Assembly: GCA_017940955.1 (NCBI GenBank)
Contig: JAGAXP010000315.1
Location: forward strand, 1 to 41,056
Length of the DNA stretch: 41,056 bases
Direction: 5' to 3'
Origin: Oribacterium sp.
Lineage (GTDB): Bacteria; Bacillota_A; Clostridia; Lachnospirales; Lachnospiraceae
Under the pieces are notes generated by a model, which searched no databases, was not told the origin of the DNA, and was given only the letters and a program-made list of their open reading frames with translations. Below, piece by piece: positions 31,899 to 40,929 of the stretch (position 1 is the first letter of the stretch; each line of letters starts with the position of its first letter). The translations under genes and the position numbers were made by a program.

Positions 31899-33012
31899 GC
31901 ACGCATACCTCTCCGCCTCCGCAAGTCACAGATGGCTCGCCTGCCCGCCCAGCGCAAAGCTTTGTGCCGGAATCAATGACAGCGGAAGTCCATACGCCCA
32001 GCAGGGTACGGATGCACACGCCCTCTGTGAATACAAGGTCGAGAAGCTGCTCGGAAGAGATCCGAACGATCCTACAGAGAACCTGACCTACTTTGATACG
32101 GAAATGTCTGACTGCACCGATGAATATGCTTCTTATGTTATTGAGCAGGTAAGCGACGCAAAACAGCATTGCTCCGATCCGCTGATCCTCATAGAGGAAA
32201 AGCTGGACTTCTCAAAGTGGGTGCCGGAAGGTTTCGGAACCGGTGACTGCGTGATCGTTGCAGATGATGTGCTGCATATCATCGATTTCAAATACGGTCT
32301 AGGTGTCTTGGTGGATGCCACAGAGAACCCACAGATGATGTGCTACGCCTTAGGAGCTCTGGATACCTTTGACGGAATCTACGACATACAGACTATCCGT
32401 CTTACGATCTTCCAACCCCGCCGGGACAACATCAGTACCTACGAGATCAGCAAGACCGACCTTATGAAATGGGCAGATGAAATATTAAAGCCCACAGCGG
32501 CTCTGGCCTACAACGGTGAAGGTGAATACAACGCCGGTGACCACTGCCAGTTCTGCAAAGCAAAAGCAACCTGCCGCAAGCGTGCCGAACACAATCTTGA
32601 ACTCGCGCAATATGATTTCGAGATGCCGCCCACACTGGATGACACAGAAATTGCAGCCATCCTTCCCCGGATCGATGATCTGGTAGCCTGGGCGAACGAC
32701 ATTAAGGAATACGCACTACAGCAGGCGATCTACGGAACCGATTTCCCGGGCTTCAAGGTAGTCGAAGGCAAATCGAACCGCAAGTTTATTGATGAAAATG
32801 CAGTCGCAACCATCGTGACAGATGCAGGTTTCGATCCTTATGAAAAGAAACTGCTGGGAATCACAGCAATGACTTCCCTCTTGGGAAAAAAGAAGTTTGA
32901 AGAGCTCTTAAGCGGCATGATCACAAAGCCGCCGGGCAAACCGACACTGGTGCCGGAATCAGACAAAAGACCGGCAATGAATACAGCCAAAGATGATTTC
33001 AGTGAAGAATAG
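31891..33012 (+). CDS. DUF2800, Cas4/RecB-like PD-(D/E)XK nuclease
   Basis: 373 aa. ASASHRWLACPPSAKLCAGI at the start and GTDAHALCEYKVE; then GTGDCVIVADDVLHIIDFKYG with catalytic-type Asp and DxK; and Cys residues HCQFCKAKATCRKRAE (with Cys18 in LACPP) as in Fe-S Cas4/AddB-type enzymes. A phage exonuclease that may work with the next gene, a single-strand annealing or binding protein, in recombination. Length normal. Confidence 0.9.
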   Translation: MPKHAYLSASASHRWLACPPSAKLCAGINDSGSPYAQQGTDAHALCEYKVEKLLGRDPNDPTENLTYFDTEMSDCTDEYASYVIEQVSDAKQHCSDPLILIEEKLDFSKWVPEGFGTGDCVIVADDVLHIIDFKYGLGVLVDATENPQMMCYALGALDTFDGIYDIQTIRLTIFQPRRDNISTYEISKTDLMKWADEILKPTAALAYNGEGEYNAGDHCQFCKAKATCRKRAEHNLELAQYDFEMPPTLDDTEIAAILPRIDDLVAWANDIKEYALQQAIYGTDFPGFKVVEGKSNRKFIDENAVATIVTDAGFDPYEKKLLGITAMTSLLGKKKFEELLSGMITKPPGKPTLVPESDKRPAMNTAKDDFSEE

Positions 33013-33024
33013 GAGGAAAAAATC

Positions 33025-33591
33025 ATGGCAAAGAACGTACTTATTCCTACAAAGGTGATCACAGGAGTGAACACCAGATGGTCCTATGCAAATGTGTGGG
33101 ATCCCAAGTCAATCAACGGCGGAGCACCGAAGTACAGTGTTTCCCTCATCATCCCGAAGTCAGATACCGCAACCATTAACAAGATCAATGCGGCAATCCA
33201 GGCAGCCTACGAGGAAGGCCAGAGCAAGCTGAAGGGCAACGGCAAGTCCGTTCCTCCGCTTACCGCTCTTAAAACACCTCTCCGCGACGGCGATCTGGAA
33301 AGGCCTGATGATGAGGCTTACAAGAACAGCTACTTCATCAACGCCAACAGCTCTACGGCTCCCGGTATCGTGGACGCTGACAGACAGCCGATCCTTGAAC
33401 GCTCCGAAGTTTATTCTGGCGTTTACGGAAGAGCCAGCATCAATCTCTATGCTTTCAACAGTAACGGCAACAAGGGAATCGCCTGCGGGCTGAATAACCT
33501 TCAGAAGATCCGCGATGGGGAACCCCTCGGTGGAAAGAGCCGTGCAGAGGATGACTTCGACACAGACGATGAGGATGATTTCCTCGACTAA
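33025..33591 (+). CDS. DUF2815, phage single-stranded-DNA-binding protein
   Basis: 188 aa. VITGVNTRWSYANVWDPKSI, then YSVSLIIPKSDTATINKINA, and an acidic C-terminus (DFDTDDEDDFLD) typical of gp2.5-like SSB proteins whose tails recruit partner enzymes. AGGAGG before ATG 33025. Lies between the DUF2800 nuclease and the DNA polymerase, as in many siphophages. Confidence 0.9.
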   Translation: MAKNVLIPTKVITGVNTRWSYANVWDPKSINGGAPKYSVSLIIPKSDTATINKINAAIQAAYEEGQSKLKGNGKSVPPLTALKTPLRDGDLERPDDEAYKNSYFINANSSTAPGIVDADRQPILERSEVYSGVYGRASINLYAFNSNGNKGIACGLNNLQKIRDGEPLGGKSRAEDDFDTDDEDDFLD

Positions 33592-33608
33592 TAGCAACAA
33601 CCCAACAC

Positions 33609-33641
33609 GGGCGGTGGCACTCCTGCTGCCGCCCTTATTTT
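33609..33641 (+). terminator. Hairpin between DUF2815 and polymerase genes
   Basis: GGGCGGTGGCA (33609-33619) pairs with TGCTGCCGCCC (33624-33634, two wobble pairs) around CTCC, then TTATTTT. Likely reduces polymerase mRNA relative to SSB mRNA. Confidence 0.65.
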
Positions 33642-33656
33642 CACAGGAGGAAAAAG

Positions 33657-35651
33657 ATGCGAGAAATGTCAATCGACTTAGAGACATACAGCGACATTGA
33701 TATCTCCAAGTGCGGAGCATACAAGTACGCTGAGTCTGAGAATTTTGAGATACTGCTCTTCGGAGTCTCGATCGACGGCTCCCCGGTCACGGTCTATGAC
33801 CTTGCCTGCGGAGATACCATTCCGGAAGAGATCCTTGCAGCATTATCTGATGAGAATGTAACAAAATGGGCTTTCAATGCAGCCTTCGAGAGAATCTGTC
33901 TCTCCAACTGGTTGAAAAAGCATCGCCCAGAATACTTCACCGGCTACAGCATCCCGGAGGATCCTGCCTGTCAGTGCCTGGATCCGACGTCATGGAAATG
34001 CTCCATGATCTGGTCAGCCTATATGGGCCTGCCGCTCTCTTTGGAAGGTGTCGGTGCCGTATTAAAGCTTCAGGATCAGAAGCTGAAGGAAGGTAAAGAC
34101 CTGATCCGCTACTTCTGCACTCCCTGCAAACCCACCAAGAGCAATGGCGGCCGCACCAGAAACCTTCCTGAACATGATATGGATAAATGGGAACTCTTCA
34201 AAAAATACAACCAGCGCGACGTAGAAGTAGAGCTGGCGATCAAGAACCGCCTTGCTAAGTTCCCTGTACCTGACTTCGTTTGGGATGAATATCATCTCGA
34301 TCAGGAGATCAATGACAGAGGCATTATGTTGGATATGACAGTCGTACAGAACGCTATCGCATTTGATGAGAAATCCAAGTCTGCTCTCATGCTGCAGATG
34401 CAGAACCTTACCGGTCTCGATAATCCCAACAGCGTAGTACAGATGAAGGAATGGCTCTCTGATAACGGCGTGGAGATGGAATCCCTCGGTAAAAAAGAAG
34501 TCGCAGGCTTTGTCAAATCCTCTGACGGTAACGCTAACAGTAACATCACCGAAGCCCTGAAGCTTCGCCTGAAGCTTGCGAAATCATCTGTGAAGAAATA
34601 CCAGGCAATGCAGAACGCCGTATGCAGTGACGGCAGAGCTCACGGCATGTTCCAGTTCTATGGAGCCAATCGCTCCGGAAGATGGGCAGGCAGACTGATA
34701 CAGCTGCAGAACCTTCCGCAGAATCACATGAATGATCTCGCAGAAGCCAGAGCTATTGTCCGCAGCGGCGACTACGAAACAATGCAGCTTTTATATGATG
34801 ATATCCCGGATGCCCTCAGTCAGCTGATCCGTACCGCCTTCATTGCAAGAGACGGATACAAATTCATCGTATCCGACTTCTCTGCCATCGAAGCCCGCGT
34901 CCTGGCATTCCTTGCCGGTGAGACCTGGCGATCCAAAGTATTCGCAGAAGGTAAAGATATCTATTGCGCCAGCGCAAGTCAGATGTTCGGCGTTCCGGTC
35001 GAGAAACACGGCGTGAACGCCCACCTGAGACAGAAAGGTAAAATCGCAGAATTGGCTCTCGGATACGGCGGATCCGTCGGTGCCCTGAAATCTATGGGTG
35101 CTATCGAGATGGGATTATCGGAAGAAGAGCTACAGCCGCTGGTCAATTCTTGGCGTGAGTCCAATCCGATGATTACGGCCTTCTGGTGGGATATTGACCG
35201 TGCTGTAAAAACTACCATTACTCAGCGGATACAGACCGAAGTTCGTGGGATCAAGTTCTTTTACAAGAGTGGAATGCTCTTTATCAAGCTTCCCTCAGGT
35301 CGCCTGCTCTCGTACGTGAAGCCTCGTATCGGTGAGAACCAGTTCGGTGGCGAATCTGTCACCTATGAAGGTGTGGGATCCACAAAGAAGTGGGGACGCA
35401 TCGAATCCTACGGTCCGAAGTTCGTGGAAAATATCGTGCAAGCTGTAAGCCGCGATATCCTCTGCAATGCAATGAAAACCCTCCGGCACTGCTTCATCGT
35501 CGGGCATGTTCATGATGAACTGATCATCGAATGCAGCCCCAACGTTGATCTTAAAGCCGTCTGTGAGCAGATGGGCAGATCTCCGGACTGGATGCCGGAC
35601 ATCCTGCTTCGCGCCGACGGTTACGAAACACAGTTTTACAAGAAAGATTAA
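33657..35651 (+). CDS. DNA polymerase, family A, with 3'-5' exonuclease
   Basis: 664 aa. The N-terminal exonuclease begins at once with SIDLETYSDID (motif I DxE). Polymerase motifs: GANRSGRWAGRLIQLQNLPQ, motif A VSDFSAIEARVLAFLAGE (~405), motif B RQKGKIAELALGYGGSVGAL, motif C VGHVHDELIIE (~617). No 5'-3' exonuclease domain, as usual for phage enzymes. Start with AGGAGG before it; three residues later Met4 is an alternative. Copies the phage genome. It is the last gene of the plus-strand operon and ends 7 nt before a bidirectional terminator. Confidence 0.96.
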   Translation: MREMSIDLETYSDIDISKCGAYKYAESENFEILLFGVSIDGSPVTVYDLACGDTIPEEILAALSDENVTKWAFNAAFERICLSNWLKKHRPEYFTGYSIPEDPACQCLDPTSWKCSMIWSAYMGLPLSLEGVGAVLKLQDQKLKEGKDLIRYFCTPCKPTKSNGGRTRNLPEHDMDKWELFKKYNQRDVEVELAIKNRLAKFPVPDFVWDEYHLDQEINDRGIMLDMTVVQNAIAFDEKSKSALMLQMQNLTGLDNPNSVVQMKEWLSDNGVEMESLGKKEVAGFVKSSDGNANSNITEALKLRLKLAKSSVKKYQAMQNAVCSDGRAHGMFQFYGANRSGRWAGRLIQLQNLPQNHMNDLAEARAIVRSGDYETMQLLYDDIPDALSQLIRTAFIARDGYKFIVSDFSAIEARVLAFLAGETWRSKVFAEGKDIYCASASQMFGVPVEKHGVNAHLRQKGKIAELALGYGGSVGALKSMGAIEMGLSEEELQPLVNSWRESNPMITAFWWDIDRAVKTTITQRIQTEVRGIKFFYKSGMLFIKLPSGRLLSYVKPRIGENQFGGESVTYEGVGSTKKWGRIESYGPKFVENIVQAVSRDILCNAMKTLRHCFIVGHVHDELIIECSPNVDLKAVCEQMGRSPDWMPDILLRADGYETQFYKKD

Positions 35652-35657
35652 TAAAAG

Positions 35658-35687
35658 AGCGGAGGGACAACAAAGTGTCTCTCCGCT
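35658..35687. terminator. Bidirectional terminator between convergent operons
   Basis: A 12-bp stem (35658-35669 with 35676-35687, one wobble) and 6-nt loop. T-rich on the minus strand (CTTTTATTA); TTTC on plus. Ends both the replication operon and the accessory operon from the right. Confidence 0.85.
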
Positions 35688-35695
35688 TTCAGGAA

Positions 35696-35887
35696 TCAAT
35701 CATCCCCCACAGGATCACCCTTGGTTCCATCCGCATTGATATAATATCCATCGACGATTTCCTTCATACCGCCGCCAAAAGACCAATTGTTAACTTCGAC
35801 AAAATCTATAAAGGTTTTCCAAAAGTCATCCATTGATAAATCCTGTGGTACTTCTATACATCCATTGATCTCAATTTCTTTTGTCAT
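35696..35887 (-). CDS. 63-aa acidic protein, last gene of accessory operon
   Basis: Start at ATG 35887 (MTKEIEINGCIEVPQDLSMD); an upstream in-frame ATG (35911) is an alternative. Contains DDFWKTFIDFVEVNNWSFGG and ends with an acidic DPVGDD. No family recognised. Size, acidity and position 27 nt after a gene with membrane-like segments would suit an immunity or antitoxin partner, but nothing in the sequence proves it. Confidence 0.5.
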   Translation of the reverse strand: MTKEIEINGCIEVPQDLSMDDFWKTFIDFVEVNNWSFGGGMKEIVDGYYINADGTKGDPVGDD

Positions 35888-35914
35888 ATATGATAATTCA
35901 CCTCGCATCATTTA

Positions 35915-37420
35915 TCATGCAAATACATATCCCACCCTATTCACACCGATTACGCCTCTCCGAAGAACAGTGATATCAATCGTTTCATATTCTGCCTGTT
36001 CAATCCCGGTTCCCATCACCTGTGTACGAGGAACATCTACGCGCTCTACCTGCGTGCGTGGAACTGGAATTGTCTCTATACCCATTTCATGCAGTACTTC
36101 TTCCGGCAGCTCATAATTCTGCTCTACCAACCCGAAACAAGTAAAGCCCGTATCTACACAGAAAGAAATAAGCTTCTTCTTACCGATGTTATACACCACA
36201 GCCACAGAGCATCCCAAAAGACTTCCTATTGCAAACCCGATGCCCGGAAGCTCAGGGAACAATGCTTGCGCAATAGCTCCTCCTATTTTCATGGATACCA
36301 AATACCCAGATGAGACTACCAGAGTATCAACAAAATGCATTCCCATCTCTTTTGATGACATCTTACCCGCAGCGACAAGAATACTATCTTTTATTGTTCC
36401 AAAGATAACCGTTACTGCCACACCAACGATGGTCGGATTCGCTTGCTTCAACGCTTCTCCTAGTAGCCCATTTTGAATGGCCATTTCGACGCCGTATGCA
36501 ATAGATCCTCGTAAAAACGCTTCTCCGCTGGCAGAGATGACCTTCTTCCCGGATTTTTTTAATCCATTAAGATCAATCTCTCCATGTTTGATCAGATAAT
36601 CTACGGCCTTATATAATTCTGGAACAATCTGTGTGATAGCTGCAATAGAAGCGGCCGTCAGCCCAGCTTTCATTGCCTGATTGACATAGTTAATCCTCAC
36701 CTCATCAATTAAAGGATCCTTTGCATAACCATGCTTTTCAGGATCAAACCCGTCTTTCTTAGCCTCCCTTGCAATCTGCTTCGATTCCTTTATAGATAAT
36801 TCCTTTGACTCAACTCCATCGCCATCAGAAATCTTCCCCACAAGGTGATCTTCCGTGTCCATGTGTGAATTTGACACATCAGTTCTATTCGATATATCCT
36901 TAAGACCTCTTCTATGTGCCCACGCCTTCGCATCATCAACCTGCTCCGCTGCTATCAGTCGTTCCTGACCCTGATACTTTGGCGCCCTTGTATCCGGATT
37001 AAGAGCTGCTTGCATATTTTCAGCATCTTTGGCGGTATTGGAATACTTAAGACTATATTCCTTACCAAAGTTTGTTTCAACATCGACGCTTGCGTATCCG
37101 TGATCCTGTAATGTCCATGCACGGTGCTCAGATCCCTGCCTTATTGCATCAATATTAAAGGTTCCTGCATGCATTTCCTCTGCAACATAACCCTTAAATT
37201 GCTCTACGTCCAAGTTTAGATGTGGATGTTCATTTATATTTTTTGCCAGCTGATCTATAGCATCATTTATCTGCTGAATATGAGCATTTTGTGCTTGTAT
37301 CGACTCATTTTGAAGAACATTATTTGTATAATCATAAAACGCTCCTTGGCTCCCCATTTCAGTAGCAAGTATTTGAGCCATAAAATCCCAGCCTTGCCGT
37401 ATTTCAGTCTTTGCTTGCAT
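35915..37420 (-). CDS. Unrecognised ~500-aa protein with glycine-rich membrane-like C-terminal half
   Basis: 501 aa from the second ATG (37420), which has GAGGT at 8 nt; the first ATG is too close. The N-terminal ~240 residues are hydrophilic and helical (QNAHIQQINDAIDQLAKNIN, ESKQIAREAKKDGFDPEKHG). Hydrophobic segments: ~250-270, 330-353 (PTIVGVAVTVIFGTIKDSIL) and 365-412 (VSSGYLVSMKIGGAIAQALF then GFAIGSLLGCSVAVVYNIG), with glycine zipper spacing. A short C-terminal domain contains two VPRTQV repeats. Gly-rich paired helices suggest membrane insertion. No known domain recognised. Last large gene of the NERD-helicase operon; effector role is inference. Confidence 0.6.
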   Translation of the reverse strand: MQAKTEIRQGWDFMAQILATEMGSQGAFYDYTNNVLQNESIQAQNAHIQQINDAIDQLAKNINEHPHLNLDVEQFKGYVAEEMHAGTFNIDAIRQGSEHRAWTLQDHGYASVDVETNFGKEYSLKYSNTAKDAENMQAALNPDTRAPKYQGQERLIAAEQVDDAKAWAHRRGLKDISNRTDVSNSHMDTEDHLVGKISDGDGVESKELSIKESKQIAREAKKDGFDPEKHGYAKDPLIDEVRINYVNQAMKAGLTAASIAAITQIVPELYKAVDYLIKHGEIDLNGLKKSGKKVISASGEAFLRGSIAYGVEMAIQNGLLGEALKQANPTIVGVAVTVIFGTIKDSILVAAGKMSSKEMGMHFVDTLVVSSGYLVSMKIGGAIAQALFPELPGIGFAIGSLLGCSVAVVYNIGKKKLISFCVDTGFTCFGLVEQNYELPEEVLHEMGIETIPVPRTQVERVDVPRTQVMGTGIEQAEYETIDITVLRRGVIGVNRVGYVFA

Positions 37421-37431
37421 AGGCATTTACC

Positions 37432-38148
37432 TCAAAGATTCATAAACTTTTCAAGACCATCATTGTAAAGATGAATAACACCAAAGAAAAGCATCTGCCT
37501 CTTCATCAGATTCTTATTCCTGAAAAGCACTTCCGATTTTACTGCTACCTGGTTACCAACTTTTCCAACAGCTTCTGCTCCATTTTCCAATACCTTTTGT
37601 GCCACCTTAAAAATGTTTGGCTTCTTAGGCTTTACGACTTTTCCATCTTCTCCAACCACCTCAACGTCCTGCTCTTCCAAAGATACATCCAACTCTTCGT
37701 TATCTTCACTTTCAGGATCTGTTCCCGTTGAAACAACATTATCCTTCATTGTCTTCAAAAAATCCGGCACCGGCTGTTCGTCCAATTTTTTCAGGAACTC
37801 ATCATATGCATTACGATCTGTAAGAAATTTTGGATCAGCATACAACACAGCCTGATTTCCAGCCCAACCGTACTTTACCCCACAGTCATCGAATTTCACG
37901 TCTACTACGGGAATCAACTTGTCTGTTCCTTTGATATCTCCAAGAAATAATATCTTCCCCTGAATATTCCCGGCCTTCTTATTTCCTAACCAAACCTTTT
38001 CAGTCCATGAAACAACATTGATGGAATCATCCCTTGTCCCTACAATAGAATCCTCGCTATCATCATGCGTTTCTATCATCTTTTTTAGCTGATTCATCAA
38101 CAACTCATCTTTATATACAACGATAAGCGTCTTCTTTGTTTCAAACAT
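37432..38148 (-). CDS. Unrecognised 238-aa protein, Rossmann-like N-terminus
   Basis: Start at ATG 38148 (MFETKKTLIVVYKDELLMNQ) with TGGAGGATGC before it. The first strand-helix (TLIVVYKDELLMNQLKKMIE), a second strand (NVVSWTEKVWLG), GKILFLGDIKGTDKLIPVVD and a later WAGNQAVLY form an alternating alpha-beta pattern. Residues ~165-195 are an acidic linker (PESEDNEELDVSLEEQDVEV), then a helical C-terminus (NLMKRQMLFFGVIHLYNDGL). I do not recognise the family; a TIR-like or nucleotide-binding role is only a guess. Tight spacing with both neighbours implies one operon. Confidence 0.55.
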   Translation of the reverse strand: MFETKKTLIVVYKDELLMNQLKKMIETHDDSEDSIVGTRDDSINVVSWTEKVWLGNKKAGNIQGKILFLGDIKGTDKLIPVVDVKFDDCGVKYGWAGNQAVLYADPKFLTDRNAYDEFLKKLDEQPVPDFLKTMKDNVVSTGTDPESEDNEELDVSLEEQDVEVVGEDGKVVKPKKPNIFKVAQKVLENGAEAVGKVGNQVAVKSEVLFRNKNLMKRQMLFFGVIHLYNDGLEKFMNL

Positions 38149-38223
38149 AAGCATCCTCCATCTCAACTGTTTGGCTTCTGCATACAAATAGCCACCCAAA
38201 CACCTACTTCATCCCTTGAACAC

Positions 38224-39930
38224 TCATAGATCATTCATAATCTTTACTTTTAACCCGCTCCCAATGGCCGCCTTTGGATTCTTATTTTTTGTTCCAGTAA
38301 TAGCCTCTGCGAAATCTGGTATTTTCTCATCACTTATCACAGAAAAAACATCAAGAAAGTGCTTTGCTCTTGAAGCACCAACATAGAATACTCTTCTCTC
38401 CTCTTCCGACTTAAATGTTTTATCATCAACATCAATCAGAATTACAACGTCCGATTCTAATCCCTTAAACTTTCTGGCAGAAGTAAAGAGAATATTTGAT
38501 GAATCTATACTACTTGAAAATTTGTACCCACCTATTGAAGTCGATCCGCCTAAGATTGAATTATCTTCTGTTTTAACAGTGAGAATCACTATATCTTTTC
38601 TTTGTATGCCACTATCTGTATATTTACGTATTAGCTTTGAAATATTATTTGCAAACTGTTCCCTTGATTGATTAATGAAAAACTGTGGTTTTGTACCCGC
38701 AACATCAAGACGCATTTTCACATTTTCTATCCCTAAAGATTTATTTGATGTTAACGCAATATTCTTTGTATTACGGCAGTTAGCGGTTAGAATCAATCTA
38801 CATTCAACATTCTTAACCCAATCAAGCGATTGCCTTTGCTGTACAAGCTGATTCTTATCGTAAAACACGTAGAAACAACCTTGAGTAAGTTCTGCAATCG
38901 TGGAAAGAATCTCCAAGTGCTCTTCATAAAAGTCTTGCCCCTCATCAATAATGATATGTTTATATCCCCACTGTGCAGGATCCACAGAATTCAAATATTC
39001 GCTTATCCCGTTATTTCCTCCTGCATCAATGGATCCTGTTTTTGCGCAAACCAATCCGGGCAAATTAAAGAAGTCTATATTATTGCAGTCATTATTCGCT
39101 GACTTTAAGGACTCCAATAGTAGTTTATTAAAACAGAGAAATAGAACTTTTCCAGTTACAGAAGCGCGCTTTGCCTTCTCAATAGCCAGAACAGTCTTTC
39201 CTGTTCCTGCTCCGCCTTGAATAGCTGCAACATTCTGTTCTTCCAAATAATCCAATAAATAGCTCTGCTCCTGTGTCATTCTATTAAACATGTAATTCTG
39301 TTCATTTATCTGAAAAGAAACACTTGCCATTACATTGAAACTGGGTGATAAAACATTCACAACGTTTTTTTCATCATCTTCATTGAAAACCTTCTTTTGA
39401 TCCATTCCATAATAATCAAACACGCGCTCAACGCTATACTTTGCCGAATGCAAATCCTTCTCTGTTAGCACTATTTCTGGAGCATATGATGGTGGCATCT
39501 CTCCGATTTTTCCAACATTTTCAACCGACGGAAACCATACGGCAGATTCCACCCAATATGTGTGAAAGCTTTCCTCTTGATCCGCCAACAAATCCACGAA
39601 TGTAAATTTACTACGTTCTGCCTGAGCCAGAGGATCTTTCATCCTGTTTTCTTCGTGAGTAAGCGTATTGGTTTGGTGCCATCCATTGTCATCATGGCGA
39701 ATTCCTCCAGATTTTACTTCTACAACAATGATTCCTCTTTTAGGATTAAAGATCGTAAAATCTGATTCTCCCCAAGTAATAGCTCCGCTTATTTTTCTCT
39801 TCTGCCAATGTACAGAATGAAAAACAATATATTCCTCCGGAAGAGATTTCAGGGCTTCATAAACTTTTTCTTCCCCATAGCTTCCGTTAAATTCTCCCGG
39901 CATAGGTGTTTGTGGTATCATTCTTGCCAT
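38224..39930 (-). CDS. NERD nuclease fused to UvrD/Rep-like SF1 helicase
   Basis: 568 aa. NERD domain at ~12-120: GSYGEEKVYEALKSL, WGESDFTIFNP (catalytic Asp), IIVVEVKSGG (ExK), so the nuclease site looks intact. SF1 helicase: Walker A IQGGAGTGKTVLA (~237-249), Walker B HIIIDEGQDFYEEH, motif III-IV YDKNQLVQQ and TANCRNTKNI, motif V ARKFKGLESDVVILID and motif VI FYVGASRAKHF. Single-polypeptide NERD-helicases occur in bacterial defence islands and in other contexts. GGAG before ATG 39930, 12 nt after the previous stop. More AT-rich than phage genes by eye. Confident of domains, not of role. Confidence 0.88.
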   Translation of the reverse strand: MARMIPQTPMPGEFNGSYGEEKVYEALKSLPEEYIVFHSVHWQKRKISGAITWGESDFTIFNPKRGIIVVEVKSGGIRHDDNGWHQTNTLTHEENRMKDPLAQAERSKFTFVDLLADQEESFHTYWVESAVWFPSVENVGKIGEMPPSYAPEIVLTEKDLHSAKYSVERVFDYYGMDQKKVFNEDDEKNVVNVLSPSFNVMASVSFQINEQNYMFNRMTQEQSYLLDYLEEQNVAAIQGGAGTGKTVLAIEKAKRASVTGKVLFLCFNKLLLESLKSANNDCNNIDFFNLPGLVCAKTGSIDAGGNNGISEYLNSVDPAQWGYKHIIIDEGQDFYEEHLEILSTIAELTQGCFYVFYDKNQLVQQRQSLDWVKNVECRLILTANCRNTKNIALTSNKSLGIENVKMRLDVAGTKPQFFINQSREQFANNISKLIRKYTDSGIQRKDIVILTVKTEDNSILGGSTSIGGYKFSSSIDSSNILFTSARKFKGLESDVVILIDVDDKTFKSEEERRVFYVGASRAKHFLDVFSVISDEKIPDFAEAITGTKNKNPKAAIGSGLKVKIMNDL

Positions 39931-39942
39931 AACTATCTCCTC

Positions 39943-40929
39943 TTAAAAATATGATACAAGCAGATCTGTAGAGATTTTATCCATCGGTATACATGTCCAA
40001 CCAGATTGTTTTGCAGTATCTCTAAGAACGTCTGTCTCTTCTCCACTTGTTATAAGCAGCTTTTGTTCTATCCAGGCAAGATCCACTTCGATCTTTTCTT
40101 CTCCTATTAATAGTTTTGCATTATAGTAATTCGCTAGAGGTACTATTGTTGAATCAAGTTTAGAAATCACTTCGCTATCAAACAGAATATTGGCCTCCTC
40201 CCAATTCTCATATTCTTCAGCAAGATCTTCGCCTGTTTGAAGTTGCACTGAAGTGTTTTCCAGATCTTTTGGATCAACATGCTGTTCATCCTCTCTAAGC
40301 GCCTCCGGAAGTATTCCCAAAAAATAATTCTCCAAATGATCCCAAACCTGATCACTAGTAAAATTGTTTTGGAACAAATATGTAAGCATTCGGACCGATT
40401 CCTTATGCCTAAAATTGATTAACTCCAAAAGCTTATTTCTATACGTATATGGTTTATCCCTAACCATAGTCATAGTCTTTGTTTCATTAACATATATGTA
40501 AATCTGACTGTTGGATCCACCAAGTGACTTAAATCTAAGGACACCAAATGCTTCAAACAAACCAAGTAAAGTCGTTATCTCCTTGATACCTTTCCCTGAT
40601 TTGTCATTAACAACATACATATGCTCATCTTCAGTATTTTCTTGTACTGTTTTAAAGCCTTTTTCAACCCACGCAAAGAATTCTCTTGAAGGCGTTTCAA
40701 ACAAATACGAAACCCTTCCATTCTGACTTGCATGTGAACTATATATTTTTCCGTACATCCTCTGAGCATACTCTCTACGGTACACATCCATTGCAGCCAA
40801 AACAACGTTCAAAATACTCTCTGCTTTATACTTACTAATTGAGGCATTTTTTACAATAACGTCTACCAGTTCTTCGAAGAAATAATATTTTCCTTGATAT
40901 ATTGATAAATGCGTAGTGTATCTGCTAAT
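39943..40929 (-). pseudogene. C-terminal fragment of a larger helicase-associated protein
   Basis: The frame begins directly after a stop at 40930-40932 and has no ATG; the first usable start (TTG 40812) lacks a convincing ribosome-binding site, yet the frame upstream of it looks coding (IYQGKYYFFEELVDVIV, NASISKYKAESI). So the gene has probably lost its 5' part at about 40929. The body (YRNKLLELINFRHKESVRML, DQVWDHLENYFLGILPEALR) reminds me of the C-terminal region of bacterial RecQ-like/DEAD helicases, and the end (DLAWIEQKLLITSGEETDVL) of a DUF559-like fold, but both are memory-level. Upstream of NERD-helicase by 12 nt. Confidence 0.5.

Noticed and set aside
37432..38148. TIR-domain call for the 238-aa protein
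   Set aside because: Alpha-beta start is suggestive, but no catalytic Glu context or other TIR block can be recognised; left as unknown.
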